A stretch of 64,000 nt of DNA from Omphiscola glabra (taxonomy: Eukaryota > Mollusca > Gastropoda > Lymnaeidae): the NCBI GenBank assembly GCA_964017045.1, contig OZ024795.1:54413350-54477349 (forward strand), given 5' to 3'. This document shows, piece after piece, positions 11,167-22,800 of the stretch. Position 1 is the stretch's first letter. Each line of letters opens with the position of its first letter. The notes under the pieces are model-generated. The model saw nothing but the letters and a program-made list of their open reading frames with translations, was not told the origin of the DNA and did not search any database. The position numbers were made by a program, and so were the translations under genes.

Positions 11167-12947
11167 GTATATATATATTAGGTACTTTGGTAAAAAAATT
11201 CAAAAATTTTTGTAAAATAAACCAATGGCATAGTTGAATAGACCTAATTTTTAACAGAATTATAACACCAAAATCATATTTTTAGCTGTTGTAGTTTTAA
11301 AGTTATGAATTTTTAAAGTACGACTTAGTTTGTCATTTTTTAACATGGACAGCATCGCCACATTCTGTGACTCAATTCTGCTGTTCGAGTCATGAGCTAA
11401 ATAACTCTCGTTTTAATGATAATTTTATACGACTTTTATTTTCAGAACTAATGCTGTATTAAAAAATAATGTTATACAATTATAATTTATCTAACTATGC
11501 ACTTTGTATACCAGTAAATTTAATATAATGTATTAATATAAGGCTTTTCTGTTTACCAAATCTACAGCGTCCATTATACCACTATAAGCCAAGCTATATA
11601 GTCTATACTATATAAGGCAATGCATCCCTTAAAATACTGTTTGGGATCTACTTATTTTGAACTTTCAACTTTGGCACATGACTAATTAATTAAAACTTTC
11701 TCTGACCAATGGTTGAATACTTTTGCACACGGCAAACTCTTATGAATGAAACTCTGAGGTAGTACTACTACGGTATAGCCATTATGCAAGGGCTGTGAAT
11801 GGTTGCCCATGATGACCTTTTGCACACAGAGAATTCTGATAGCTAATAATATGGACTCTACCGGGTTTTTAAAACTCAAATTAAAACCATCTCTTTCAAA
11901 TGCATTCTGAAACACAAGTTATCAAATATTTTGAAGTATATAGTGGTAATAACTGGTGATGGGACGATACCAACATTTTTAACGATTCCGATACGATTCC
12001 GATTCTACCCAATTATCCCGATTCCCGATACAATTCCCGATACGATTCCGATTCTGATTCCTGGCCATTATTACATATATGTATTACTGTGCCCAATTAA
12101 CATATTTAATTAATATAAAAGTTGAGAATTGATTAGAATAGTTTATTAACTTGCTATTGAAGCTTTACAATATGCTAGATAACAATGTATTGGAAAGGTT
12201 TTATATAAACACATCTATCAATAATTCCATTTTAATAATACAAAGATGTAGTATTGAGTTCAAAATAATATAAATAATTCCATTTTAATGAGAAAAACTT
12301 AATTCAGTTAAGAGTCGCTTTGGTATCGGAATCGGGTCTGAATTATTCAGCTCCGATACCGATTCCCGATGCTTTGGAAAAATCCCGATATTCCGATTAT
12401 TCCGATACGATACCGATTAATCGTCCCATCACTAGTAATAACTGAATATTTCCTAAGCTAAGTATCGGCGTCTTCCGCCATTTAAAAGGGGGCGTGATCA
12501 CTAATCCAAAATGGCCTGGGCGACCTGTGCATAATGAGGTCAACGTAGGAGAGAATTGAGAAAACGTTTATTGAGCTAGCGCAATGAAATTTTGCACACA
12601 TATACTTCAATATATTTATTATGCAGACCTACATTTAATATGAAAAACATACCCTGAATATTTAGACCGAATTTTTTAATGCAAAGATGCCTTATATTAA
12701 CATATGATTTTCCTCACTTAAAGTTGTTTTAATGAATAAAATAACTTAATAGGAATGTAGGTCAACATTTCTCCTAACGTGAATGGGCGGAGTTTGACAA
12801 TAATTATGGACCAGAAGGACGCCTGATTTATTCTAATTACATGCACATAAAAAATTAAAAACTCGGATTTTATTGCGCTGACCTCCATTTCCGATACAAA
12901 TTTTATAGGAGTGTCCCTTGCTTCGGCGAAGTACCTAATATATATAC
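11167..12947. mobile_element. Putative nonautonomous DNA transposon, about 1.78 kb
   Basis: GTATATATATATTAGGTACT at the left is the inverted counterpart of AGTACCTAATATATATAC at the right (12930-12947). The outer TA dinucleotides would suit a Tc1/mariner-type target site. No transposase ORF is seen. A complete hAT MITE (11955-12435) lies inside. The TA-rich termini make a chance match possible. Confidence 0.4.
11955..12435. mobile_element. hAT MITE, 481 bp, perfect 8-bp target duplication
   Basis: The left end GGTGATGGGACGAT is matched by CTAGTGATGGGACGAT read inward from the right. The element is flanked on both sides by TAATAACT (11947-11954 and 12436-12443). The subterminal regions are rich in CGATTCCGATAC-type repeats in opposite orientations. 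No transposase. One of the best supported elements of the window. Confidence 0.9.
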
Positions 12948-13204
12948 TAGCCTAGCTAATATACCCAGCGTGGCCCGGGATTGCAATAGGATCCCAATCC
13001 CGGCGCAGTCTCCTTTCCCGGTGTAATACATTTTATTATCCATCCATAAATGACGTCACGCACCTAAGGGGGGGGGCAGATTTTTGTGACGTGGGGAGGA
13101 GGGGGGCCTAAGCAATGTGACGTCACATGAAAAGCGGAATATCATAGTAAAGAATTGCACTTAAATGCCCTAAATTACAGACATTTTTAACATTATTCTT
13201 TTAT

Positions 13205-13470
13205 CATCATTATGTCCCTTATTCCTTGGACTTTTGGGGCACCACAGATGACATGAAAACTATCCTTCTCCATTCATCTCAGTCTTCTGCACTATGCATA
13301 GCATCGCCTTGTTTTAATCCCGTCCACTCTTTGATGTTATCTTCCCATCTTTTTCTCTGTCTTCCTCTTCTTCTTCCTCCTCGAGTTGTGCCCTGCATGA
13401 TTTCTTTGGCGAGCCCTTGTTTTCTGGTCACGGGGCCATACCACTCAAGTTTGCGCTACAGACACCAGGA
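13205..13470 (-). mobile_element. LINE C-terminal fragment
   Basis: The reverse strand encodes the basic tail found at the end of many animal LINE polyproteins: KQGLAKEIMQGTTRGGRRRG, then RWEDNIKEWTGL and DEWRRIV. It is a short remnant interrupted by at least one stop. Clade uncertain. Confidence 0.7.
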
Positions 13471-13774
13471 GGTCTTTTCATACAACAGTTATAATTATTT
13501 TACTTTAAATCTACGAACAGCACAGGTATGTGAGGTCCGAAAAAATGGCCTCTTATCAAGTTACAGGACGCCAGTGGGGAGGAGATTTAGAATGTAGTTA
13601 CAATGACTCTCGTGAGAATTTATGGCTACATCTGGACATTGGAGTTATAGAAAAACATGTACTGCTGATAATCGAGATGCATGAAAAATATTTTTTTTTA
13701 AAAAGCAGCAACAACTAGCAATGGCTGCAAATAAATATTTCTTTTCTTCCGCACCTCAGGGCTTTGGGGTACTT

Positions 13775-13855
13775 TTACCCCTGGTTAAGCTAAGACAAAG
13801 AGAGAATTTGGCGGTTACACGCCTTTGTAACCGCCAAAGACGTCGACTTAACAGG
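13775..13855. other. Long stem-loop
   Basis: TTTGGCGGTTACA (13807-13819) and TGTAACCGCCAAA (13826-13838) pair perfectly over 13 bp around a 6-nt loop. Outside them, CCCTGGTTAAG and CTTAACAGGG extend the pairing after a bulge. The origin is not clear: it could be a transposon terminus, a cruciform or a structured RNA. Confidence 0.6.
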
Positions 13856-14267
13856 GTTGGCGAGTTAACCGAGGTCGTGATAAGCGGGTTCGACTGTATA
13901 TAAATATATATATATATTATTAGGAGGACCAAAGACCAGGGTCTGCCTGCAACCTTTTTTGAGTGAAAAGCAGAAACCATTTTAAAAAAATGATATATAA
14001 GTTAATATTGGGAGCTGCATGTGGTATGGTTTAAATGCTATTAAAAATTAGACTGAGTAGTATAAAAAGAGCTGTATTTATTCCAGAGCTGCTGGTTACC
14101 AACCACTGGCCTAGACGTAGTAAAACCTTATGCTAATGTCAATAGTATTGACAAAAGTAAGGTAAGCATTAAGCTCGTTAACAAAAACACAACAGTGAAT
14201 TTCTGCAATTTCAATCATCAGAGTAAATGTCTCATTAGTTAAAATTAGGCCTATATTGAATTACAGG

Positions 14268-14838
14268 ATGCACCAAAAGTAAAAGTAATGAAAGTCCCGC
14301 AGCTGCCAGAAGTGAAATGGAAGACACGTTTGGCATTCGTTTTTGGAAATAGGTTGCTCGACATATTTAATTTGTGATAGTAATGTGTGAACGTGTTTGA
14401 AAAAAGGTGACAGAACATTGCAGAGATTTATTTAAAAGGACAGCACCAATTAACACAGTTCTGGAAAGGTAATTTGTCAATAGAAAGGGAAGGTCTGGTA
14501 GACCAGTTAGTGAATGTAACTTTTGTTGTAGAGACACACATTTCTATACATATCTTGATCCTCGTACACATGAACACACATTTTCCACAATACATCATCC
14601 TAGCTTGCATTTCTGGCTCCACCAAGCATTGTTCAACATGGATCCATTATGAAAATGCACTCAGTCTTAAACAATTGGTGAATGGATGTAACACTGATAT
14701 TCAGTTCTAACTACTGTCCTTCATATCATCCTTTTCACTTCTGGCAACATATAGAAGATTAGAGCTATGCACAATTGAAAAATGAAAGTACACGTTCAAG
14801 ATGGAGGTTTCTATAGTGTTACTTTTGTCTAAAACTGT
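14268..14838. mobile_element. Decayed mariner-like element (tentative)
   Basis: GCCAGAAGTGAAATGG near 14299 and CCTTTTCACTTCTGGC near 14730 are inverted. Further out, CCAAAAGTAA and TTACTTTTGTC are also roughly inverted. A broken + frame shows KGRSGRP, a motif seen in mariner-type transposase N-termini. All frames carry stops. Confidence 0.3.
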
Positions 14839-14839
14839 A

Positions 14840-16120
14840 TATAATTTATTTTAAAATCTAAAATCAATGTGTTAACTTTTATCTTGGACTTTTACCCTAC
14901 TTAAAAAAACCTGTTTTAAACTGGTTATGGTCACTGATCACTTTTGCTTTTTAAAATGGACTGGTGGCTCAAAAAGAACTTAAGGACCTGATTTCCATAG
15001 GCCTATGCAATGGATGGCAATATGAAATACATGTTAATATTTATTAATAATGATAATTTTTCAATGTTTAAAAAGTTTATTCTACAAATTCTCTGTCTAG
15101 TTTACTTGCTTTTTTGTTTAGTCGAAATAAATGAAGTTTTTCAGCCAATAAAAAAAGTAAAAAATTAAATTTAGAAAGATTATAAAAAATTAAACATTTA
15201 CCGTGAAATTCAAAGATATTGAAAAATATTTTAATACAATAAACAATACAACCGAAATTTATTAATTTTTTAAACTAATCTAAACCTTTTTCCTACAAAT
15301 AATCATAGGTCAATTCCATCTAAGCTTGTCTGATTTTGTAAATTAAACATATATTACATATTATTAAAGGTGTTTGCCATATTAAGTTCTAAAATTCATC
15401 TAGGAAAATGTCTTTAGGCTGTAAGTTCAAAAAAATATGCTTCTCCTATAACTATAAGTTATACTAAACAGAAAATCGATAGTTCAAGTTTAAATGTAAT
15501 TACAATCATCACAAATTTAAATTGTTACAACCCTTCAATGGAATAAAGTAATGTTCAGTAATCATTATTTAAACTTAAAGATAAAAAAGATATGGCAGTC
15601 AATTAATTACCAATCATTTTGTACTGGCATTTGTCAGTGTGTACATGATGGTAAAAATCCCCATGCAATCAAAGAATCTGTTGTTAAAAACCTGCTTAAA
15701 TTGTTTGCAGTGTTTTAAAAAGTGTCACAAATGACATGGATGGTCACTGTGTGTAGAAAAAAAGATGAACAACCAATGACCTCACAATTATAAGAATAAA
15801 TCTGGATTTAAATAAATGAGACATTATCATTTTATCATTCTACTTTTGTTATGCTCCAATAGAATAAAGCTGGGGATGTATGCAATGGGTAGAAGGCTAC
15901 TAACTACTCCAGGAAAGACTTAACACACAGCCTGATGACTGAAAACAAAATTTACATCCTTTAAAATATGTCTCCCCCACCCCTTCCCCAAACACACACA
16001 CACACACACACACACCTTTTGCAATAATTTAATGTTAACTTCAAAGATTATAAAATAAAGTCAAAGGCCCCTGCTATTTAAATACGTTTATTGCCTGCAA
16101 TGCATTATCTGTAAATTAAA
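14840..16120. other. Intergenic, no gene seen
   Basis: AT-rich, with a (CA)n run near 15991-16014. No ORF or RNA gene is supported. Confidence 0.5.
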
Positions 16121-16434
16121 TCCCCATCAATTTCCCTCAATATGACATTACTATAAAGGAATGTTCCATGACATGAATTCACTTTCCCATCAATTTCCCT
16201 CACTATGACATTATTATAAAGGAATGTTCCATGACATGAATTCACTCCCCATCAATTTCCCTCACTATGACATTATTATAAAGGAATGTTCCATGACATG
16301 AATTCACTTCCCCATCAATTTCCCTCACTATGACATTATTATAAAGGAATGTTCCATGACATGAATTCACTTCCCCATCAATTTCCCTCACTATGACATT
16401 ACTATAAAGGAATGTTCCATGACATGAATTCACT
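16121..16434. repeat. Minisatellite, about 63 bp x 5
   Basis: Five near-identical units each contain CCCATCAATTTCCCTCA, TATAAAGGAATGTTCCATGA and CATGAATTCACTT. The array lies about 400 bp upstream of the casp-B leader exon, so it could affect its promoter region. The open reading frame through it is a by-product of the repeat. Confidence 0.9.
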
Positions 16435-16572
16435 TTTGTTCATTTTTCCAGATTTGATCCAAATTCCATACTGTGCTAAAAATAAAATTGTCACAAACCT
16501 AACCATGTTAAACAAATCTGTCTACTTTGATACGATTTAATATAATTTACTAAGGTCACACATATTTATATT

Positions 16573-16767
16573 CACCCCTCTGACCGATGAACGATGCTGC
16601 TGGCTGCCGTCCATGGCTTGACATTTGTTTTAGTTTTGATGTTTTACAGCTGTTCTTTATTACATGTATTTTATTTTAATGTCACGATTATGCCTCTTTT
16701 GCTAATATTTTTATGTACAGCAAGGGTACCGCGCTATATAAGATCACTGAAAATAATAATAATAATT
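16573..16767 (+). mobile_element. LINE 3' tail, diverged relative of the 3946-4589 element
   Basis: It shares GATGCTGCTG.(A/C)TGCCGTCCATGGCTT, ATGTACAGC, GGTACC(A/G)CGCTATA and an (AAT)n tail with the other two copies. Only the 3'UTR remains. It ends about 55 bp before the acceptor of the casp-B leader exon. Confidence 0.75.
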
Positions 16768-16822
16768 AAAATGAATATTTGTTGGTTAACAGGAAATCTT
16801 ACTTATCCCATACTTTCCTCAG

Positions 16823-16880
16823 ATACAACAATAAGAAGAGGATAGAAAGTTTGTAACCATCAGTTGCTTTAAAATTCACC
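16823..16880 (+). other. Casp-B leader: 5'UTR part of the first coding exon
   Basis: TACTTTCCTCAG ends at 16822 and is a good acceptor. The exon would run 16823-16890, with the ATG at 16881 in a fair context (CACCATGA) and a GTAAGTG donor at 16891. An upstream non-coding exon is therefore implied but not located. Confidence 0.55.
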
Positions 16881-19800
16881 ATGAGCAGTGGTAAGTGAAG
16901 TGAAAAAAAACCACACCTGCATGAATGTTTTTATGAGCAAATTAGACTTGGGAAAACATTTTCATCAGGATTTCTTTTAAAACTTTGATTTGTAAATTAG
17001 CAACATTATACAGGCAACCAAAGATTTACATCGAAGATATGTTTCCCAAACACGCTTAAAGTTTGCTAAATTCCATTTTGTATATCGCCAATCATCAGTG
17101 CCCCAAGGTCTACACATATTGTACCTCTTAACCCATGATACGCACAGACACACCACTATTCTATTTGTTAGATAACTGTTTTTGTTCAGTCGATTTCTGA
17201 TTTTTTTAAAAAATGGCCACTATTAATAGGTTACCACACTTTAGAAGCCTAGTCCTATTTTATCTCATCAAATTAGAAATGTTACAATAACTTTTCAAAT
17301 GACGCTGTAAAATAGTATTCCAGTTTTTTTAAACGCACTAATTGTACTTATAAATGTTAAACATTATGTTTTCTTTCATGATTTAAAAAAAACTTCTTTA
17401 TTGTTTGTTTTTTAAACCAACTTGGTGTCTCAAATGAACAACCTGAGGTTTCAAATCACTTCATCAGCCTTTTTTGAAATAATTGTTTACATACAATTAA
17501 TATCAGAGTGTTATACCGTCCTGTATTTTGTGCGCCATTTTAATTAATTCTGGTTTTCTAATTGATTTGCATTTGTCCTTAATGGTTTTAACAAGTATCA
17601 AACAGCTATAATTCCATGTATATTAATGGTTATACGAAGTATGAAATAACTAGCATTCCATGTATATTAATTGTTATAACAAGCATCAAATAACTAGCAT
17701 TCAATGTATATTAATGGTTATAACAAGTATCAAATAACCAGCATAACCTATCAGTAATTTAAAAAAAAATATAGAAATTATTGACAACATTCAAATGTAC
17801 TCATTTCATTGGAGAGTCAACTTGCTTTGAAATAAAATGTAATAGGAGTATCTTGCTTGAAAAATTTAGGTGAGGTTTACATCATTTGAATTCTATATGC
17901 TTCAAAGGTGATCAAGTTTTACATCATTTAAATTCTATATGCTTCAAAGGTGATCAAGTTGATGCCCTGGTCGAGGCTGCAGGAGGAGGAGGAGACAGTA
18001 CAGATGCACTACCCCGGCATCCACAACAGCCCACAGGGTAGGTGACTTTTTGCAGTTAATATCCTGAATTTCTCTTTATAGTAATTGATTGAAAATTAAT
18101 AAAAATAAAAGCATGTGTTCTCTAAAATTTTGTTTGACCCCAAAGGCAACAATTGAAGTCCTAAGGTCACAGATGCCCCACCCATGCAGTAGACACTGAT
18201 GACCTAATGTTTGACCCAAAAAGGCAACAAATGAAGTCCTAAGGTCACAGATACCCCACCCATGCAGTAGACACTGATGACCTAATGACTTATTGATGCA
18301 TGCATAGATGGACTAGTTATAATGTCCACTTCATCTATTTTCAGAAGTCTAATTGGTGAATATTACACAATGACAAGCTGAACGTACTATTGTAATGGAA
18401 AGTCACCAGTAAATGTTAGCAAACTCATTAGATGGGAGATAGGGAAACTCATTGCTAAGAGCAATCTATAGTTACAGAAATTTTTAAATACCATTGTAAA
18501 TCTTTCTGATAGATATTATTGTCAGCCTATGACATTTAATTTCAATATCCTGAAACCTCGGTGAAACTTGGACAAAATTCCGGAGTTGTTGTTTAAGTTT
18601 GTACCATTCAAAAAAAGAAGTCCAGTGACATTGGAGTTATGAAGGCTGGAGATGGTGAGCTGGGAACCTCAACCCTATATGGGGTTGGGGGCGTGGGATG
18701 CTTTATCTATGGTTGTTTTGGAGACGAACAGGTTGGAGGATTGGAGGATGACTCTCTACCCAAGTGCTGTATTTGTTGGCCAACAGAAGGCCATTAGGTC
18801 AAGGCCGTTAGGTCTAAGAGGAGGAGGTGAACTTAAGAGACTAGATTTTACTGAACTGACTCAAGTGTTCCTTTTCCTTGCCCCTATCAAGATCCAGATC
18901 ACTGAATTTCTACTCTCATGATGAGAGCCCCTTTCAGTGCTTTTACAACCCTGCCTACCAACTTAAACTGATGAAGTGAAGACTGTCTGATGACTGAATG
19001 GTTATGGTTAATATTTCATTTGAATGGGTTGACCGGCTGGTCTATTGTTGTTTGAATTCCTTAACCAGCTGGTCCATGAACCATCACCTCCCTTTGGCTT
19101 TAAAAATTGTTAATAAATAAACACTGCATTTTCATTGTGGTAGAATAGAAATAAAATATTTAACTTAATTTTAAAACCCTTGATCCCCAGGTTGCCGGCA
19201 TCCATCCCTACGGTGAGAGAGTCAGACTTTGTTTCAAATGTATACAAGATGGACAGATCAAATTTGGGACATGTCATTATCTTCAACAACAAAGATTTCC
19301 ATCTGAGAACAGGAATGGGAAAGCGCGATGGAACAGACAGAGATGCCGACAACATGATCAGTATCTTCCGAACGATAGGCTTCGGGGAAATCCATCCATT
19401 CAATAATCAAACTGCTTCTGAAATGAAGAAAAAGCTTTGGGAAGGTAAATTAAATTTTTTCAAACATACGCTTAAATGTACTTAACAAGTTTACCATCTA
19501 TACCTTAAATGCAAATTTTAGTCAGTAACAAAATGTGTTCTTGATGTACCATGTCAGCAGGATCAGAAAATGTATTGCTGTTTTCTTGTTGGTCAGTATT
19601 TTAAAAATTGTGGACCAATGGACTATTGAATTCCTTCTGATGAAAAAAAAACCAACATACTTGTTTCATTATCCCCTCAAAATAATGTTTGCATTTATTT
19701 TGTTTTTTAAGGAAGTTATTAAAATAACTCAAAGAATATTTGTTTATTTCAAAAGCTGTATCCAATTTATGTTTGACTCTTCTAAGCAATCTTTTGATGA

Positions 19801-22800
19801 TGATTATCTATTTATTTTCTCATTGATGAAATTTATCTATTTATTTTCTCATTGATGAAATTTATCTATTTATTTTCTCATTGATGAAATTTATCTATTT
19901 ATTTTCTCATTGATGAAAGGTATCTATTTATTTTCTCATTGATGAAATTTATCTAGTTATTTTCTCATTGATAAAATTTAACTAGTTATTATATCATTGA
20001 TGAAATTTGTCTAGTTATTTTCTCATAGATGAAATGTATCTAGTTATTATAGAAAGTTTCAGTGGGGGTAGAAGGAACAAAACATCGTGTGGCCTTTAGG
20101 ATTTATTTTGTCTAAGATATCAGTTATATAAAGATGATAGTAATATGGGGGTTGTCTGAGTGCATTGAACCCATTAGACGTCTGAGTGCATTGAACCCAT
20201 TAGACGTCTGAGTGCATTGAACCCATTAGACATCTGAGTGCATTGAACCCATTAGACGTCTGAGTTCATTGAACCCATTAGATGTCGGAGTGCATTGAAC
20301 CCATTAGATGTCTGAGTGCATTGAACCCATTAGATGTCTGAGTGCATTGAACCCATTAGACGTCTGAGTGCATTGAACCCATTAGATGTCTGAGTGCATT
20401 GAACCCATTAGACGTCTGAGTGCATTGAACCCATTAGACGTCTGAGTGCATTGAACCCATTAGACGTCTGAGTGCATTGAACCCATTAGATGTCTGAGTT
20501 CATTGAACCCATTAGATGTCTGAGTTCATTGAACCCATTAGATGTCTGAGTGCATTGAACCCATTAGATGTCTGAGTGCATTGAACTCATTAGACGTCTG
20601 AGTGCATTGAACCCATTAGGTGTCTGAGTGCATTGAACCCATTAGACGTCTGAGTGCATTGAACCCATTAGATGTCTGAGTGCATTGAACACATTAGATG
20701 CCTGAGTGCATTGAACCCAATAGACGTCTGAGTGCATTGAACACATTAGATGCCTGAGTGCATTGAACCCAATAGACGTCTGAGTGCATTGAACCCATTA
20801 GATGTCTGAGTGCATTGAACACATTAGACTTTCGTTTTTAAAAACTCATGAACAACAAAGGAACATGCTTTATATAGGCTCATATCTTGTAATGGGCTGG
20901 ACACCAAATCATGAAATATTTGTAAAATATGTAAGAAAGCATTTATCCATCATATTATTAGATTTGGATGATGGCCGAGTGGTTTGAACTGAGTCAATTG
21001 GTCAGTCATCATGTTATTAGATTTGGATGATGGCCGAGTGGTTTGAACTGAGTCAATTGGTCAGTCATCATGTTATTAGATTTGGATGATGGCCGAGTGG
21101 TTTGAACTGAGTCAATTGGTCAGTCATCATATTATTAGATTTGGATGATGGCCGAGTGGTTTCAACTGAGTCAATTGGTCAGTCATCATATTATTAGATT
21201 TGGATGATGGCCGAGTGGTTTAAACTGAGTCAATTGGTCAGTCATCATATTATTAGATTTGGATGATGGCCGAATGGTTTAAACTGAGTCAATTTGTCAG
21301 TCATCATATTAATATTATTAGATTTGGATGCTGGATGGCCAAGTGGTTTAAACTGAGCCAATTGGTAAGTCAACATGTTATTAGATTTGGATGCTGGATG
21401 GCCAAGTGGTTTAAACTGAGTCAATTGGTCAGTCATCATATTATTAGATTTGGATGATGGCCGAGTGGTTTAAACTGAGTCAATTGGTCAGTCATCATGT
21501 TATTAGATTTGGATGATGGCCGAGTGGTTTAAACTGACTCAATTGGTCAGTCATCATATTATTAGATTTGGATGATGGCCGAGTGGTTTAAACTGAGTCA
21601 ATTGGATGATGGATGGCCAAGTGGTTTAAACTGAGTCAATTGGTCAGTCATCATATTATTAGATTTGTTTGATGAGACTCGTTAACTGTGGAGTGCATAT
21701 GATGGAAACGCATAAAGAACACAGTGAGACACTGGTCATCTGCAGCATCCTGGTATATTTCCAGTCGTCTTGACCATTTCTTGCCGTTGGATCAAATTGG
21801 CAAGCAGGAGAGAATGAGCCTGATCAATTGAGCAACTCTCCATCACTTAAAAGTTTAAGCCTTGGTCATTTTTGCACAAGAAGGATGAACTATTATATAT
21901 ATTATTAGATTGGTGAATTCACAAATAATCAGACCATCAGTTCCTCCCCTTGAGATCATGTTGCTTCCCCTTGAAGTCATGTTGCTTCCCCTTGTAGTCA
22001 TGTTAAATTGATTATTTATTTGGAACATTTTTGTCTCTAATTTCAGTTTTAGGTTGTGCCACATATTTTTTTGTTTTTTATCATCTCTTTTTTATTTGAA
22101 CGTTGTCCAGCTTCTGAAAATATGCGCCCTGCCAACAGCTGCTTTGTCTGTGTCATTCTCACCCACGGAGAAGAGGGCTATGTGTTTGGTACAGATGAGA
22201 AAGTCCTCATTGATGACCTGGTATTGCCCTTCAAAGGAAACAACTGTCCAGCATTAGCGGGCAAGCCAAAAATATTCATCATTCAGGTAGGCTTACATGT
22301 GCTGTGTTCAATAAAAGATATTCATCATTCGGGTAGGCTTACATGTGGTGTGTTCAATTAAAGATGTTCAAGTGTAGATAATCTGGCAAAGCTTCAACTA
22401 TTTTTGTTGGTTCTGTTGGCCCTTAACTTTAATACTGTCAACTCCTTGTTCTACTAGATTGGTAAACCATCAAATTCTTTCACACGTTGTTATACGTCAT
22501 GGTAATATTGAATAAACTCAAGTCCTTTATCACAATAAATGTAACTTTAATATCTAATTATGTAAACAGGCTTTAATTTCCATAAACACATGCATAGCGC
22601 AGCTCGCTATCAGGCAGAAATAAAACACATCCTACTTCCACAAACTTACATTCACGACTGCCAGACGAATAAAACGTATTCCACAATACAGACTAGACAA
22701 TACATCCCAAAGAGCATAAAGTATGTCACCAAGTCAAGCGTGGGAAGAGCGTTCACTAGCCACTAAAACTCTCAAAAACACACCACGTGTAATGAAATAT

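Noticed and set aside
13935..14105. Possible hAT MITE between CAGGGTCTGCC and CCAACCACTG
   Set aside because: The termini match poorly and the flanks agree at only 5 of 8 positions; too weak to call.
20967..21665. Cluster of tRNA genes
   Set aside because: Only an A-box-like head is present; no B box, no acceptor-stem pairing and no anticodon arm.
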